From NCBI GenBank assembly GCA_902771225.1, contig CACXWH010000002.1, positions 1 through 57,528 of the forward strand: a DNA stretch of 57,528 nt, given 5' to 3'. A program made the position numbers and the translations under genes. Shown piece by piece: positions 1 to 10,759 of this stretch. The notes beneath the pieces were generated by a model. That model made no database searches, was not told the DNA's origin, and worked only from the letters and a program-made list of their open reading frames with translations. Origin of the DNA: an uncultured Methanobrevibacter sp. GTDB taxonomy: Archaea > Methanobacteriota > Methanobacteria > Methanobacteriales > Methanobacteriaceae. Numbering within the stretch: position 1 is the stretch's first letter; each line of letters opens with the position of its first letter.

Positions 1-3000
1 TCAATATCCATAGACACATTACAATTTTTAAATGTAGAATCTGTAAGGTTTACGTAATTACCAGTAATAAATATGGCTCCTCCTGCAATTAATGCATGAG
101 TTTGTTCGAAGCGGGATGCATCAAGATTAATATAACTACCGATAATACAAATTGTACCACCATTAGATGAGCCTGTAGAACTGATTCCATGGTTATCGAA
201 ACAAGTGATGTTATATATGTCACCGCCATTACCTGTCCAGTAGATTGCACCACCGTCATCTCCAGCAATATTGCGAGTGAAATTGGAACTAAACAATTTA
301 CCGTTTTCTCCAGTAATATATATTGCTCCACCGTCATCCATACAGTTATTTGAAACAAAGTTAGACATGTTGATTATAGCATTACTGCCTGCAATATAAA
401 CTGCACCTGCATTATATGCAAAACCGTTATCAAATGTATCGTTATTCATATATGTATTATTACCTATGACATAAATCGCACCACCAAAACCGTCATTTCT
501 TGCATGTGTACCAAAGAATGTGGAATCTGTAATGTTTACATTATTACCTGCCACATAAATTGAACCACCATGACCAGGGATGCCTTCTCCGCCAGTAGCA
601 TTAGTGAATTTAACGTCAACAGAAATCACGGCATTATCACCAGCAATATAAATAGCACCACCATTACCATCACCAGTAGCATTAGGAACAATATTAGAAG
701 AAGAATACATCATACTGGAACCAACAACATGAGCATCATCACCCCCAATATAAATAATACCTCCTGCAGTAGAATTGGCCCTGACAAATGAAGAATTGAA
801 AACATCAGCCCTGTCACCTTCAATATAAATAGCACCACCTTTACCGCTAGCAGACTGAGTAACAGAAAACTCAGAATTCATAACATAAGCATTATAACCA
901 GCAATATAAATAGCACCACCATCACCACCATTTTTCGCAATAGTTACGAAGAAAGTGGAATCTGTAATATTCGCATTATCACCAGCAATATAAATAGCAC
1001 CTCCATTACCAGGCTCATTTTTTCCACCTGTAGCATTAGTAAATCTAAAGTCAGAAGAAATAATTGCATTATCACCTGCAACATAAATAGCACCACCATT
1101 ACCATCACCAGTAGCATTAGGGACAATATTAGAAGAAGAATACATCATACTGGAACCAATAACATGAGCATCATCACCCTCAATATAAATAATACCTCCT
1201 GCAGTAGAATTGGCCCTGACAAATGAAGAATTCATAACATATGCCCTATCACCCTCAACATAAATAGCACCACCTTTACCACTAGCAGACTGAGTAACAG
1301 AAAACTCAGAATTCATAACATAAGCATTATAACCAGCAATATAAATAGCACCACCATCACCACCATTTTTCGCAATACAAATAGAGAATGATGAATCCGT
1401 GATATTAGAATTGTTTCCTGCCACATAAATAGCACCACCATTATGAGAAGCATTAGTTAGCATGAAACTGGAGTTAGATATGGTAACATTGTTACCCAAA
1501 ATATAAATTGTACCACCGTCATGGAGCGCTGAACTGTATTTAAAGTCCATACCATCAATTACAGTACCTTCACCATAAATATAAAGTGTTCCTCCATCGT
1601 AAGCACTACATCTTTCGAAAATACATTTATAAATACTTGTATCATTACCATTAATATCAATTGCTCCACCATGAGCTCCAGTACCATTAGCAGAGTTCAT
1701 AGTAAAGTTAGAATAGGAAATAGTAGTATTTAAACCTGCAACATAAATAGCACCGCCATCCTTATTTACAGCAGAACACTTATCGAATAAATTACTTGTA
1801 ATAACGGCATTGTCACCTGCAACATAAATAGCACCACCGTAATCTGTAGCATTATTTAAATTCAAAATGGAATTAGAAATAGATGCATTTTCACCATTAA
1901 CATAAATAGCACCACCATTTGTCCTAGCATGACTTTGAGTAAATATAGAATTATCAATGACTACATTTTCACCATTAATGTAAATAACGCCGCCTTCAAA
2001 GGCAATACATTGATAGAAATTACTTCTTAAAATTTTAGTATCATTTCCTGAAATATCAATAGAACCCCCACGAGCATTAGTACCATTAGCAGAGTTTTGA
2101 GTAAAGTTAGAATCAGCAACTGTAGTATTTAAACCAGATATATAAATAGCACCACCATAATAATTATTGGCTGAACATTTATCAAAATTATCACCAATAA
2201 TTTTAGCATTATCTCCTTTAATATATAGTGATCCACCATAATCTGTAGCATTGCTGAACCTCATACGAGAATTAGAAATGATTGCATTATCTCCTGCAAC
2301 ATAAACAGCACCACCATTAATTCTAGCAGTACTACGAGTAAATGTGGAATTATCAATAATTGCACCAGTACCATTAATATAAACAACTCCTCCCTCATAT
2401 GCAATACACATATCAAAGACAGAACCTAAAATTTTTGTACCATTACCTTCAACATCAATAGAACCACCACGAGCATTAGTACCATTAGCAGAGTTTTGAG
2501 TAAAGTTTGAATTAGAAATAGTAGTATTTAAACCGGATATATAAATAGCACCACCATTCATGGTAACTACAGAACATCTTAAGAATGTGCTTCCATCAAT
2601 TTTGGAATTATTACCTGCAACATAAATAGAACCACCATATTGAGTTGCATTGTTATAATTTAAAAGGGAGTTTGAAATTGTAGCGTTGTTACCTGCAACA
2701 TAAACAGCACCACCATTAAATAAAGCTGAAGACTGTCTGAAAGTAGAGCCATCAATAATACCGTTATCACCTTCAAGATAAAGTACTCCACCAACATATG
2801 CCCTACATAACTCAAATGTTGTGTTAAATACTTTGGAATCATCTCCTGCAATATAGATAGATCCGCCACGAGCAAAGTTGGAAACATTAACCCTATTCAT
2901 TGAGAAATCAGAATTGGAAATAGTGGCATTTAAACCATTGATAAAAACAGCACCACCATTATACTTATCAGCAGAACATCTTTCGAAAATATCTCGGTCA

Positions 3001-6000
3001 ATATGAGCATTAGCCCCATCCACATAAATTGCTCCACCATAACTAGTAGCATTATTGAAATTCAAAGTAGAATTAGAAATAGTAGCGTTTAAACCTTTAA
3101 CATAAATAGCACCACCGTTATTAACAGCAGAACTGTGAGTGAATAAAGACCCGTCAATATGGGCATCAGCACCATCAATATAAATAACAGCACCCTCATA
3201 AGCCATACAGAAATCAAATGTGGAATTAAATATTTCAGTATTACTACCTGCTATATATATAGATCCGCCACGAGCAAAATTAGAAACATTGACCTTATTT
3301 CTAGTAAAGCCAGAATTGGAAATAGTGGTATTTAAACCTTTAACATAAACAGCACCACCATTATACTTATCAGAAGAACAATTAGCGAAAATATTACCAT
3401 CAAGATGAGCATTAGCCCCATCCACATAAATTGCTCCACCATAACTAGTAGCATTATTGAAATTCAAAGTAGAATTAGAAATAGTAGCATCACTACCTGC
3501 AATATAAATAGCACCACCGTCATTAACCGCAGAACTGTAAGTAAGTGTAGAATTATCAATAATAGCATTATTACCGTTTACATAAATAATACCACCATCA
3601 TAAGCAAGACACATCTCAAAAATACATCCTGAAATTTTACTGTTGTCTCCGTATACATCAATAGATCCTCCACGGGCAAAATTAGAAACATTAACTCTGT
3701 TTCTTGTGAAGTTTGAATCAGAAATTGTAGCATTTAAACCTTTAACATAGATAGCGCCACCATTATATGCATTTGCACTACAAGTATCATATGAAGTTCC
3801 ATAAATATTTACATTAGCTCCATCTACATAAATTGCTCCACCATAGTTTGCAGCTGATGAAAATTTAAATTGAGAGCCTGAAATTGTTGCATCTTCACCT
3901 TCAACATAAATAGAACCACCGGCTCCACCAACTCCACCTTCATATGTACCATTACCCATACAATAATTAAATGTTGATTCATTAACAATCGCATTATCAC
4001 CGGAAATATAAATGGCTCCGCCCAAAAGTGAATGAACACGTAAAAAGTTAGAATTAAATATATTGGAATCATTACCCTCAATGTAAATAGATCCTCCTTT
4101 TAATGTAGAGTTAGCATAAGAAGAGTTGAAGTGGCAAATAGTTACATTATTACCTGCAACATAAATTGCACTACCGGACTGCGCTAAACTGAAAGTATTT
4201 GAAGAATCTTCAATTCTTGCATTAGAACCGTTAATATATATAACTCCTCCTTCATAAGCAGTACATCTGTTAAAAGTACATCCTTCAAGGCTCAAATAAT
4301 CACCTTGAATAAACATTGATCCACCACGAGCTTTATTACCAATGACCCTATTTTCACTGAAGTTTGAATTCAAAATCGTAGCATTTAAACCTTCAGCATA
4401 AATAGCACCGCCATCATACTGATAAGCAATACATTTTGTAAAGTTAGAATTATCAATTAAAGCAAAGTCCCCGGCAACATAAATAGCACCACCATAATCA
4501 GTAGCATTATTGAATGAAACTTTAGTATTGAAAATAGTAGCATTATTACCATTCAGATAAAATGCTCCACCTTTAGTAGCGAAACTGTAAATGCATGATA
4601 AATTATCTAGAACGACATTAGTACCGTTAATGTAAACAACACCACCCTCATAAGCAGTACATCTCTCAAAAATACAATCTAAAATTTTAGCATCATTGCC
4701 CTGCAGATTAATAGAACCGCCGCGACCTCCATTCATGATGTTAACCCTATTCATTATAAAATTACATTTAGAAATAGTTGTATTTGAACCTGAAGCATAA
4801 ACAGCACCACCATCATAAGCATTAACAGCACATTTCTCAAATAAAGAATTATTAATTAAAACATTATCACCATAAATATAAATTGCTCCACCATAGTCTG
4901 AAGCATTTGACAAAGTGAAACTGGAGTCTGTGAAAGATAAGTCAGATCCGAAAATAAATATTGAACCACCAGCATCGCCTGCATAGTTAACCTTACAGGT
5001 TAAATTAAAAACAGTACCGCCGTTACCTTGCCAGAACAGTGCACCACCATCATCACCTGCCCGGTTATTAATCATGGTTGAATTGTACAAACGGCCATAG
5101 TCACCATATACATAACCAGCACCGCCACCACGACCGGCAAAATTATTAATCATGGTTAAATTATTTACAATACCATAGTCACCATATACATAACCAGCAC
5201 CACCATCACGGCCAGCAGTACAGTTGAGAATAAATGAGTCAATTACCCCAACTTTATTGTCAAGCAATAACTGTTGTAAAATACTTGAGTCTAATTTAGT
5301 GTTTGAAGAGTTAAGATATATACCTCCACCGTCATATACAGCACTTTCATTAAAGAGTGTGGAATTATGAATATAAGCCCCATAATCCAGGTAGATACCT
5401 CCACCATAATAAGCTTCATCATGGGCAAAGTTTGAATCCAATATATTTGTAAACATGTTAGCACAATAAATTGCACCACCATAATCCGCAGTGTTTGCTT
5501 TAAATGAAGAGTTAGAAATAGAAGTGGTTCCCTGTGAAGAAGCAGCATCTAAAGCTATTCCTCCACCATTGTTGGTTGCTTTATTATTAACAACAGTAAT
5601 ATTCTTAATGGTACCGTTTACTCCTTCCCATAACAATGCTCCCCCATCATTGGCAGCAGTGTTATTAATGAAGAGACTGTCGAATAGCTGTCCGTAGTTT
5701 CCAACAACATAACCTGCACCACCATCATGACCAGCAGTATTGTTAATCATGGTAAGATTTTCCACTACACCGCGGTTACCAAATACATAACCGGCACCAC
5801 CATCATGACCAGCAATACAATTAGAAATCACAGAATGCCTTACACCCACATTATCAATAATCAACTGCATATATGGACTAAAACCGGAAATAATAGTATT
5901 ACTTGCATTGAGATAAATAGCACCACCATCATTAATAGCATTTTCACCATCAAATATACAATGATTAATAGCTGCACCAACATCTAAGTATATACCAGCA

Positions 6001-7205
6001 CCATCATATGCCTTATCATGAGCGAAAGTGGAGTTAAGTATAACACTGAATAGACCACCACAATATAAAGCACCACCACTATTTCCTGCAGTATTATATG
6101 TAAAATTAGAATACATCATAATTATGGCAGCATCATATACAGATGATAATTTAGGTGGATATAGATATATACCTCCACCATCACCATAGGTAGCAGTATT
6201 ATTAAATACTGTAGTATCAACTATACTACTATTAGAACATAACCATACTATCGCACCACCATTACGATTAGCAACGTTACTATTAACTGTTAGATTTCTA
6301 ATAGCTCCATGAGTCGCATTGAAGAAACCGGCACCACCATCATTACCTGCACTACAGTAAGCCATCCTATTATTAAATAAGCCCAAATCCTCAAGAATGC
6401 TAGGATCAACCAAAGACGAATCAATAATACTATTTAGATATATTGCACCTCCATCATGACCTGCGGTTTCATGTTCAAATATATTGCCATCAATGCGTCC
6501 GCCCGAATCTGAATATATCGAACCGCCATCATTTATGGCGAAGTTGTGTTTAAATATAGAGGAGGAGATATATTCTAAAGTACCGCTTACATACACGGCT
6601 CCTCCATTTATAGCCCTATTATTAATAAAAGTTGAGCCTACAATATTAAAATTTGAGGATATAGAAGAAGTATCGGCGGATGCAACATAAATTGCACCAC
6701 CATTTAAAGCAGAATTGTTAATAAATTGACAGTTAATAATTTCAACATTCTCACTGGAAGATAGACTAATTGCGGAACCGTTATTACCGCGAGCATTACA
6801 AAATACAATATTTTTTAAAACAACATTTGCATTATCTGTAATTTGGAAAATAGATGCTAAATTATCTCCATCAATTGCGTGGCCATCCCCATCAATAGTA
6901 ATGTCTTTATTAATTACAATACCATCTGTGCCCACACGTTCACCACTAGAGTATGTATAATTATTATGTAATTTAATAGATTTGTTCACCGGCGTATTCT
7001 GGATTTCATCATCCAGTTGCGTAAATGATCCTGAATCTGCTGAAAGGACCTCTTCTTGAGTATTAGATGCTTGAATAACTGGTGTGTCATCAACAGACAT
7101 GGAAACTGTTGAGTCTGCAACCTCATCTGTAGCACATGCTAAGGACATTGCAGAAATAAACACCATGAACAAGCAAAAGAAAAATAATATCTGCTTTATG
7201 TTCAT
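1..7205 (-). CDS. Giant adhesin-like surface protein, parallel beta-helix repeats (C-terminus beyond left edge)
   Basis: The minus-strand frame from the ATG at 7205 stays open to base 1, giving 2401 visible codons with no stop. The N-terminus (MNIKQILFFF...) is a signal peptide: two lysines, a long hydrophobic core and a small-residue cleavage zone near residues 22-26. From about residue 85 onward the protein consists of rungs of about 27 residues carrying GGAIY/GGSIY/GGVLY turns followed by asparagine-rich stretches such as AGDNA and NNSxF. This is typical of Pmp-like or parallel beta-helix adhesin-like proteins of Methanobrevibacter. A GGGGGAT ribosome binding site lies 6-12 bases upstream of the ATG. 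The product is inferred to be exported and displayed on the pseudomurein wall; the anchor would lie in the unseen C-terminus. The rungs form a higher-order repeat of 399-402 nt, and a 435-nt duplication is almost identical. Binding partner unknown. Confidence 0.9.
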   Translation of the reverse strand, partial: MNIKQILFFFCLFMVFISAMSLACATDEVADSTVSMSVDDTPVIQASNTQEEVLSADSGSFTQLDDEIQNTPVNKSIKLHNNYTYSSGERVGTDGIVINKDITIDGDGHAIDGDNLASIFQITDNANVVLKNIVFCNARGNNGSAISLSSSENVEIINCQFINNSALNGGAIYVASADTSSISSNFNIVGSTFINNRAINGGAVYVSGTLEYISSSIFKHNFAINDGGSIYSDSGGRIDGNIFEHETAGHDGGAIYLNSIIDSSLVDPSILEDLGLFNNRMAYCSAGNDGGAGFFNATHGAIRNLTVNSNVANRNGGAIVWLCSNSSIVDTTVFNNTATYGDGGGIYLYPPKLSSVYDAAIIMMYSNFTYNTAGNSGGALYCGGLFSVILNSTFAHDKAYDGAGIYLDVGAAINHCIFDGENAINDGGAIYLNASNTIISGFSPYMQLIIDNVGVRHSVISNCIAGHDGGAGYVFGNRGVVENLTMINNTAGHDGGAGYVVGNYGQLFDSLFINNTAANDGGALLWEGVNGTIKNITVVNNKATNNGGGIALDAASSQGTTSISNSSFKANTADYGGAIYCANMFTNILDSNFAHDEAYYGGGIYLDYGAYIHNSTLFNESAVYDGGGIYLNSSNTKLDSSILQQLLLDNKVGVIDSFILNCTAGRDGGAGYVYGDYGIVNNLTMINNFAGRGGGAGYVYGDYGRLYNSTMINNRAGDDGGALFWQGNGGTVFNLTCKVNYAGDAGGSIFIFGSDLSFTDSSFTLSNASDYGGAIYIYGDNVLINNSLFEKCAVNAYDGGAVYASGSNTTISKCNFIMNRVNIMNGGRGGSINLQGNDAKILDCIFERCTAYEGGVVYINGTNVVLDNLSCIYSFATKGGAFYLNGNNATIFNTKVSFNNATDYGGAIYVAGDFALIDNSNFTKCIAYQYDGGAIYAEGLNATILNSNFSENRVIGNKARGGSMFIQGDYLSLEGCTFNRCTAYEGGVIYINGSNARIEDSSNTFSLAQSGSAIYVAGNNVTICHFNSSYANSTLKGGSIYIEGNDSNIFNSNFLRVHSLLGGAIYISGDNAIVNESTFNYCMGNGTYEGGVGGAGGSIYVEGEDATISGSQFKFSSAANYGGAIYVDGANVNIYGTSYDTCSANAYNGGAIYVKGLNATISDSNFTRNRVNVSNFARGGSIDVYGDNSKISGCIFEMCLAYDGGIIYVNGNNAIIDNSTLTYSSAVNDGGAIYIAGSDATISNSTLNFNNATSYGGAIYVDGANAHLDGNIFANCSSDKYNGGAVYVKGLNTTISNSGFTRNKVNVSNFARGGSIYIAGSNTEIFNSTFDFCMAYEGAVIYIDGADAHIDGSLFTHSSAVNNGGAIYVKGLNATISNSTLNFNNATSYGGAIYVDGANAHIDRDIFERCSADKYNGGAVFINGLNATISNSDFSMNRVNVSNFARGGSIYIAGDDSKVFNTTFELCRAYVGGVLYLEGDNGIIDGSTFRQSSALFNGGAVYVAGNNATISNSLLNYNNATQYGGSIYVAGNNSKIDGSTFLRCSVVTMNGGAIYISGLNTTISNSNFTQNSANGTNARGGSIDVEGNGTKILGSVFDMCIAYEGGVVYINGTGAIIDNSTFTRSTARINGGAVYVAGDNAIISNSRMRFSNATDYGGSLYIKGDNAKIIGDNFDKCSANNYYGGAIYISGLNTTVADSNFTQNSANGTNARGGSIDISGNDTKILRSNFYQCIAFEGGVIYINGENVVIDNSIFTQSHARTNGGAIYVNGENASISNSILNLNNATDYGGAIYVAGDNAVITSNLFDKCSAVNKDGGAIYVAGLNTTISYSNFTMNSANGTGAHGGAIDINGNDTSIYKCIFERCSAYDGGTLYIYGEGTVIDGMDFKYSSALHDGGTIYILGNNVTISNSSFMLTNASHNGGAIYVAGNNSNITDSSFSICIAKNGGDGGAIYIAGYNAYVMNSEFSVTQSASGKGGAIYVEGDRAYVMNSSFVRANSTAGGIIYIEGDDAHVIGSSMMYSSSNIVPNATGDGNGGAIYVAGDNAIISSDFRFTNATGGKNEPGNGGAIYIAGDNANITDSTFFVTIAKNGGDGGAIYIAGYNAYVMNSEFSVTQSASGKGGAIYIEGDRADVFNSSFVRANSTAGGIIYIGGDDAHVVGSSMMYSSSNIVPNATGDGNGGAIYIAGDNAVISVDVKFTNATGGEGIPGHGGSIYVAGNNVNITDSTFFGTHARNDGFGGAIYVIGNNTYMNNDTFDNGFAYNAGAVYIAGSNAIINMSNFVSNNCMDDGGAIYITGENGKLFSSNFTRNIAGDDGGAIYWTGNGGDIYNITCFDNHGISSTGSSNGGTICIIGSYINLDASRFEQTHALIAGGAIFITGNYVNLTDSTFKNCNVSMDI
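600..1380 (-). repeat. Near-identical 435-nt tandem duplication inside the adhesin gene
   Basis: The segment at about 645-938 recurs at about 1080-1373 with very few changes; for example the run beginning atattagaagaagaatac is at 691 and again at 1126. The 435-nt offset is exactly 145 codons, so the frame is preserved. Flanks on both sides are still recognisably related at the same offset but more diverged, which suggests a recent duplication or gene conversion within an older repeat array. Confidence 0.85.
1672..3680 (-). repeat. Higher-order ~400-nt repeat array in the adhesin gene
   Basis: A marker word (cgagc or its variant, preceded by a gene-strand GGSIY-type codon block) occurs at 1672, 2071, 2470, 2869, 3271 and 3673. 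The spacings are 399, 399, 399, 402 and 402 nt, that is 133 or 134 codons. Each unit holds five beta-helix rungs in a fixed order (types GGSIY or GGSID, GGVLY, GGAVY, GGSIY, GGAIY). A related word appears again at 4327 and 4723, 396 nt apart. Confidence 0.8.
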
Positions 7206-7811
7206 TTTTTATCCCCCATTTTTTCTATTGTATAACTTTATTAAAAATAAAAGAACGAATATTCCGAAGTTAAATTGGTTAAAAGACATATAAATGTTTT
7301 ACTTTTTAATGATTAAAGCTAAATTAAAATCATTTCAGAAAATAAAAATTAGACTAAACAAAAGTCCAAATAATATTACATTTCTAAACAATGAACATAC
7401 AATTAAAATAAAAAATGTATAAATTTATATATGGAAAAAAAGAACATAATAAAAAAAACATTATACAATAAAATTAAATAAACGAAAGAAATTTTAAAAT
7501 AAAAAAATTTGAAAACAATTGATAAATACTAAAATGAAATCTAAAAATAGAAAATTAATTCTAAAAAAATGTTTAAAAGACATGTTCGTAAAATAAAAAA
7601 ATAATTCGCTTGAAAATAAAAATTTAAATAATTAAAATTTTATTAGTAGAATTGAAAAAAATCTATTGTATAAAATTAAACTTTTAAAAAAAACAGTGAA
7701 AATAAAGAATTTTTAAGAAAAATTTTTCAAAAAAAGCAAAGTGTTTTTTTATAACTCATTTTTTTGTGATTAAAATCAATTATCCAATAATATTAAAAGA
7801 GAAAAATTAAA
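7206..7811. other. AT-rich intergenic region upstream of the adhesin
   Basis: About 600 bases, overwhelmingly A and T with many A- or T-tracts. I see no ORF with codon-like composition, no tRNA and no convincing stem-loop until the terminator of the neighbouring operon begins at 7812. The part next to the adhesin holds its promoter candidate. Confidence 0.6.
7287..7294 (-). promoter_or_regulatory. Candidate box A (TATA) for the giant adhesin
   Basis: On the minus strand the bases read TTTATATG, close to the archaeal box A. Transcription would start about 25 bases downstream, near 7265, giving a 5' leader of about 60 nt that ends in the GGGGGAT ribosome binding site. Assigned by motif and distance only. 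Confidence 0.4.
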
Positions 7812-7844
7812 AAAAGTTAAAAAAACTTATTCAAAGTGAATAAG
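7812..7844 (-). terminator. Hairpin terminator after the aconitase X gene
   Basis: On the minus strand CTTATTC-ACTTT-GAATAAG forms a perfect 7-bp stem at 7844-7826, followed at once by seven T and then another T-tract. The stem spans the last codons and the stop codon of the gene. Confidence 0.65.
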
Positions 7845-9023
7845 CTTTTCTACATCATCATAAACAACATCAAGACCACACATTGATGGAACATAGTTAG
7901 CTGCTTTAGCGGAGTTAACACCTATAACTTCAAAGCCCATATCTTCTATTGGAGCTACAACCATACAGGTATCACATACCACATTACCGCCAGAAGCTTC
8001 AATAATTTCTGTATAACCCATCCTATCTGCTGTAGCTTTAACAGAAACTGAAGTACAAATCCATAATTTATTTTTAATTTTTTTACCACGAACAATATTA
8101 GCAACTTGCTTTATTTCTTCAAGTGATGCATGAGGACATCCTAAACAAATCAAGTCAGCTTCACGATTAGTTGTTGTTAATTTCTCACGAGTTGCCTGAA
8201 TATCTTTATCACTGACAAACATAATGTCTTCAACTTCTTTTTTATCCGTAATATCCCATTCGGGAGTTACATTTTCCATATGATATAAAGCTACAGATCC
8301 TGAAGATGCTAAAGCCGCACCTAATGTTTTTAAATCATTGTTATTTGGAGTATTTTTAACTTTAAAATAAGGAACTCCTCCACCAACGGTTTTTCCAACA
8401 ATATAACCTAATGCTCCCCAGTCAGCACCAGATAACTCTGTACTAACATTAACAATTAAGTTTGCTTTACGATTATTATCTAAGTGGAATCCATAAAGTG
8501 GTGTTTTACCTACAATAGCTGCTGCAAGAGCCGCCGGACCTCCTTCACGATTAGTGCGGGCACCGATAACAGAATTGACATAAGCCACTGCAGATGACTC
8601 TGACCAGGAAACATGATCTCTGAACCTAGGAACATTTCCAACCAAATATGGAGTACAAGTACATGTTTTAGAAATTCCCAGTTTAGCATAAGCATCCACT
8701 ATTTGATTTTGTTTAATTGAAAAATCACGAGGAAAACCCAATGATTCCCAATTATCCAAATCAGTTCCGGGAGGATTTAGTGAAGCATTAATCCCGGAAT
8801 ATTCAAATTTTTCACTAGCCAAATCTTCAAGATATTCTAAACCCGCTTGACCGATAGTTTTATATGAAACTCCAGAAACTTGCGCTGAAGTAATATCAAC
8901 CAGTTTAGAAGCTCCATAAATATCACCCAAAGCAACTAAAATATCCATACTCTTACGGATGGTTTCACCAAATTCACCATCACACATTTGTTCTTCTTTT
9001 TTTGTTAAAAACATATTAATCAT
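7827..9023 (-). CDS. Aconitase X catalytic subunit; probable phosphomevalonate dehydratase large subunit
   Basis: The 398-aa protein has the whole-length signature of the aconitase X large domain (formerly DUF521). Cysteines likely to hold the iron-sulfur cluster are in CTCTPYL (121-127), LGCPHAS (C296) and CDTC (350-353). In archaea this family is the large subunit of the enzyme that dehydrates (R)-5-phosphomevalonate to trans-anhydromevalonate 5-phosphate in the modified mevalonate route to isoprenoid lipids; that role is taken from the family. The small (swivelling) subunit is not adjacent. The ATG at 9023 overlaps the stop of the upstream RecJ-like gene (ATGATTAA), so the two are probably translationally coupled. 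It is the last gene of the kae1 cluster. Confidence 0.85.
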   Translation of the reverse strand: MINMFLTKKEEQMCDGEFGETIRKSMDILVALGDIYGASKLVDITSAQVSGVSYKTIGQAGLEYLEDLASEKFEYSGINASLNPPGTDLDNWESLGFPRDFSIKQNQIVDAYAKLGISKTCTCTPYLVGNVPRFRDHVSWSESSAVAYVNSVIGARTNREGGPAALAAAIVGKTPLYGFHLDNNRKANLIVNVSTELSGADWGALGYIVGKTVGGGVPYFKVKNTPNNNDLKTLGAALASSGSVALYHMENVTPEWDITDKKEVEDIMFVSDKDIQATREKLTTTNREADLICLGCPHASLEEIKQVANIVRGKKIKNKLWICTSVSVKATADRMGYTEIIEASGGNVVCDTCMVVAPIEDMGFEVIGVNSAKAANYVPSMCGLDVVYDDVEKLIHFE

Positions 9024-10401
9024 TATTTAATTGATATTCAATCATTTCATCAAATAAATGAAGGAAATTATCTTTACTCTCATATGGTATCATAGCTCCG
9101 GCTGCAATATCATGACCTCCGCCGGTTCCACCGAAATTGTTTGAACTGTCGCATAAAGCTTTTCCCAAATCTACTCCTTTTTCAACCATCTCTCTTGTGG
9201 TTCTTCCAGAAATTTTAATATCATTATGAAGTCTTGATAGACCCAATACCGGTTTGGATGAATCAATTAATTTAACAGATAATCCAATACTGGCAATAGT
9301 ACCCATAACAGATTTTAATACTTTATCTTCACTATATAAATATTGTGATGAGTTTAATTGAATTGGCCCTTCTCTTTTTACCCATTCAAGGCCTTTTACA
9401 ATTTGGTCACGGTATTTACGCTGTAATTCAGTAGCACTGGACAGCGCATTTTCTCGCTCTCCTAAAGCAATGCTTAAACCTAAACCGAACTTTTTATTTT
9501 TACCGCACGCATCGAGAATGTAGGCATATTCCTCCAGGTCTCTCAACATTGGAATTTCACTTGGAATTAAATAACAGTCCCCAAAAATATCGGGATTTAT
9601 TTTTATCAATTCAGCAGCCAATACATCTTTTTCTTCGTCAGCCAAATCTGTAAATTTAATACCATAAGATAAACCTGTTTTCTCTAAAAAAGTAGTTGCA
9701 CCTTCCAAATCCCCACTAATTCCCGGTAATGGAGGGGTGAAAGTATATGCAAGGGATTTGAATAATGGTTCTGATGCTTTAGAAACAATTTTTAAATCTT
9801 CATTGATTTCTAAATTTGTTTCTTTTGCATCATCTAAAATTAATTTATTAACACCAGTAAATCCGTCTTGACCCTGCATGTCACCAAAAGCACCTACAAG
9901 TGCAAAATAAGCTAAATGTTTCTTATCCAAATTGCGAACACATAAATATGCTGAGCCCGCTCCGGATAAATCTTTACTACCATCAATTTCAAATAAATGA
10001 GGATTGACATGAACCACATTACTTTCAGATTCTGTTTCATCCACTTGATGGTGGTCAGCTATAATAACATCACTTTTAAATGTATTAAATTCTTTAACAA
10101 AAGAACTGCCCATGTCAGAAAAGATGAATAAATCATGCTGCTCATGGCGGAGCTGATTTATTACATCTTCTTTTAGTCTTGGCACTATAGTAGTGTGAAA
10201 TTGAGCATTTTCTTCTTTTAAAGCATTCGCTATTACAGCTGCTGCTGATATACCATCAGCATCATTATGTGAAATTATACGAATAATTTCATCATTTTCC
10301 ATATGCTCTTTGAGCATTTTAGTAGCTTCATTAGCTCTATTTAACAAGGAGTGCTGCTTCTTCTGGATTATATCTCCAACCTTCTGGTAATTCGCCTTCA
10401 T
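9016..10401 (-). CDS. RecJ-like DHH/DHHA1 phosphoesterase (probable single-strand nuclease)
   Basis: The 461-aa protein carries the DHH-family motifs in order: SHNDADG (44-50), SDMG (95-98), DHH (116-118) and a C-terminal DHHA1 glycine motif GGGH (427-430). These residues bind two metal ions in RecJ-type 5'-3' single-strand exonucleases, and archaeal members associate with the replisome or act in RNA or DNA repair. The longest ORF starts at an ATG at 10401 and overlaps rps15 by 65 nt, and no ribosome binding site precedes it. A TTG at 10347, at the equivalent of LLNRANEA, would shorten the overlap to 11 nt and could be the true start, so the first 18 residues are uncertain. It sits between rps15 and the aconitase X gene in one transcriptional unit. 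Confidence 0.85.
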   Translation of the reverse strand: MKANYQKVGDIIQKKQHSLLNRANEATKMLKEHMENDEIIRIISHNDADGISAAAVIANALKEENAQFHTTIVPRLKEDVINQLRHEQHDLFIFSDMGSSFVKEFNTFKSDVIIADHHQVDETESESNVVHVNPHLFEIDGSKDLSGAGSAYLCVRNLDKKHLAYFALVGAFGDMQGQDGFTGVNKLILDDAKETNLEINEDLKIVSKASEPLFKSLAYTFTPPLPGISGDLEGATTFLEKTGLSYGIKFTDLADEEKDVLAAELIKINPDIFGDCYLIPSEIPMLRDLEEYAYILDACGKNKKFGLGLSIALGERENALSSATELQRKYRDQIVKGLEWVKREGPIQLNSSQYLYSEDKVLKSVMGTIASIGLSVKLIDSSKPVLGLSRLHNDIKISGRTTREMVEKGVDLGKALCDSSNNFGGTGGGHDIAAGAMIPYESKDNFLHLFDEMIEYQLNND

Positions 10402-10735
10402 TTACATAATATGTAGCTAATTTTCTGATTCTTGATTCAATGATAGTTAAACCTCTTTTAGAGTGTAAATCTTTAGGATTTTCATTTAAGTGGTCTCTGA
10501 TGTTAACAGCCCTTTTAATCAAGTTCATTAAATCTTCCGGATATTCGCCAGCTTGATTGTTTCTTTTTAAGATTTCAGTAATTCTTTCACCAGTAACATC
10601 TTTAACTTTTGGGATTCCATATTGGTCTCTTAATATGATACCAATTTCGGAAGTACTCTTACCTTCTCTGTTAAATTTTAAAATCATTTCTTCAATTTCT
10701 TCATTACTATAAGTTACCCATTCTGGTCTTGCCAT
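10337..10735 (-). CDS. rps15: 30S ribosomal protein S15 (uS15, archaeal type)
   Basis: This 132-aa protein begins [10 protein letters not shown] and ends EEAALLVK. It has the archaeal/eukaryotic N-terminal extension followed by the uS15 helical core (about 60-130) that binds 16S rRNA in the central domain. The ATG at 10735 is chosen over an in-frame GTG at 10744, because that GTG lies inside the ribosome binding site AGGTG, which is six bases from the ATG. It is embedded between an ITPase gene and a RecJ-like gene in a cluster with kae1-bud32, an arrangement that joins translation with genome-maintenance functions. Confidence 0.95.
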   Translation of the reverse strand: MARPEWVTYSNEEIEEMILKFNREGKSTSEIGIILRDQYGIPKVKDVTGERITEILKRNNQAGEYPEDLMNLIKRAVNIRDHLNENPKDLHSKRGLTIIESRIRKLATYYVNEGELPEGWRYNPEEAALLVK

Positions 10736-10759
10736 AAATAACACCTAAATTATATAATA

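Noticed and set aside
600-4800. Regularly spaced repeats resembling a CRISPR array.
   Set aside because: The repeats are degenerate, coding and in one frame, lack constant short direct repeats with unique spacers, and no cas gene is present.
89-6690. Many 60-90 codon ORFs on both strands within the first 6.7 kb.
   Set aside because: All are in other frames than the continuous adhesin frame and reflect its repeated codon pattern; their peptides are low-complexity Met/Leu/Val or Ile/Thr/Asn runs.
10736-10744. GTG start adding three residues to S15.
   Set aside because: The GTG is part of the ribosome binding site for the ATG at 10735.
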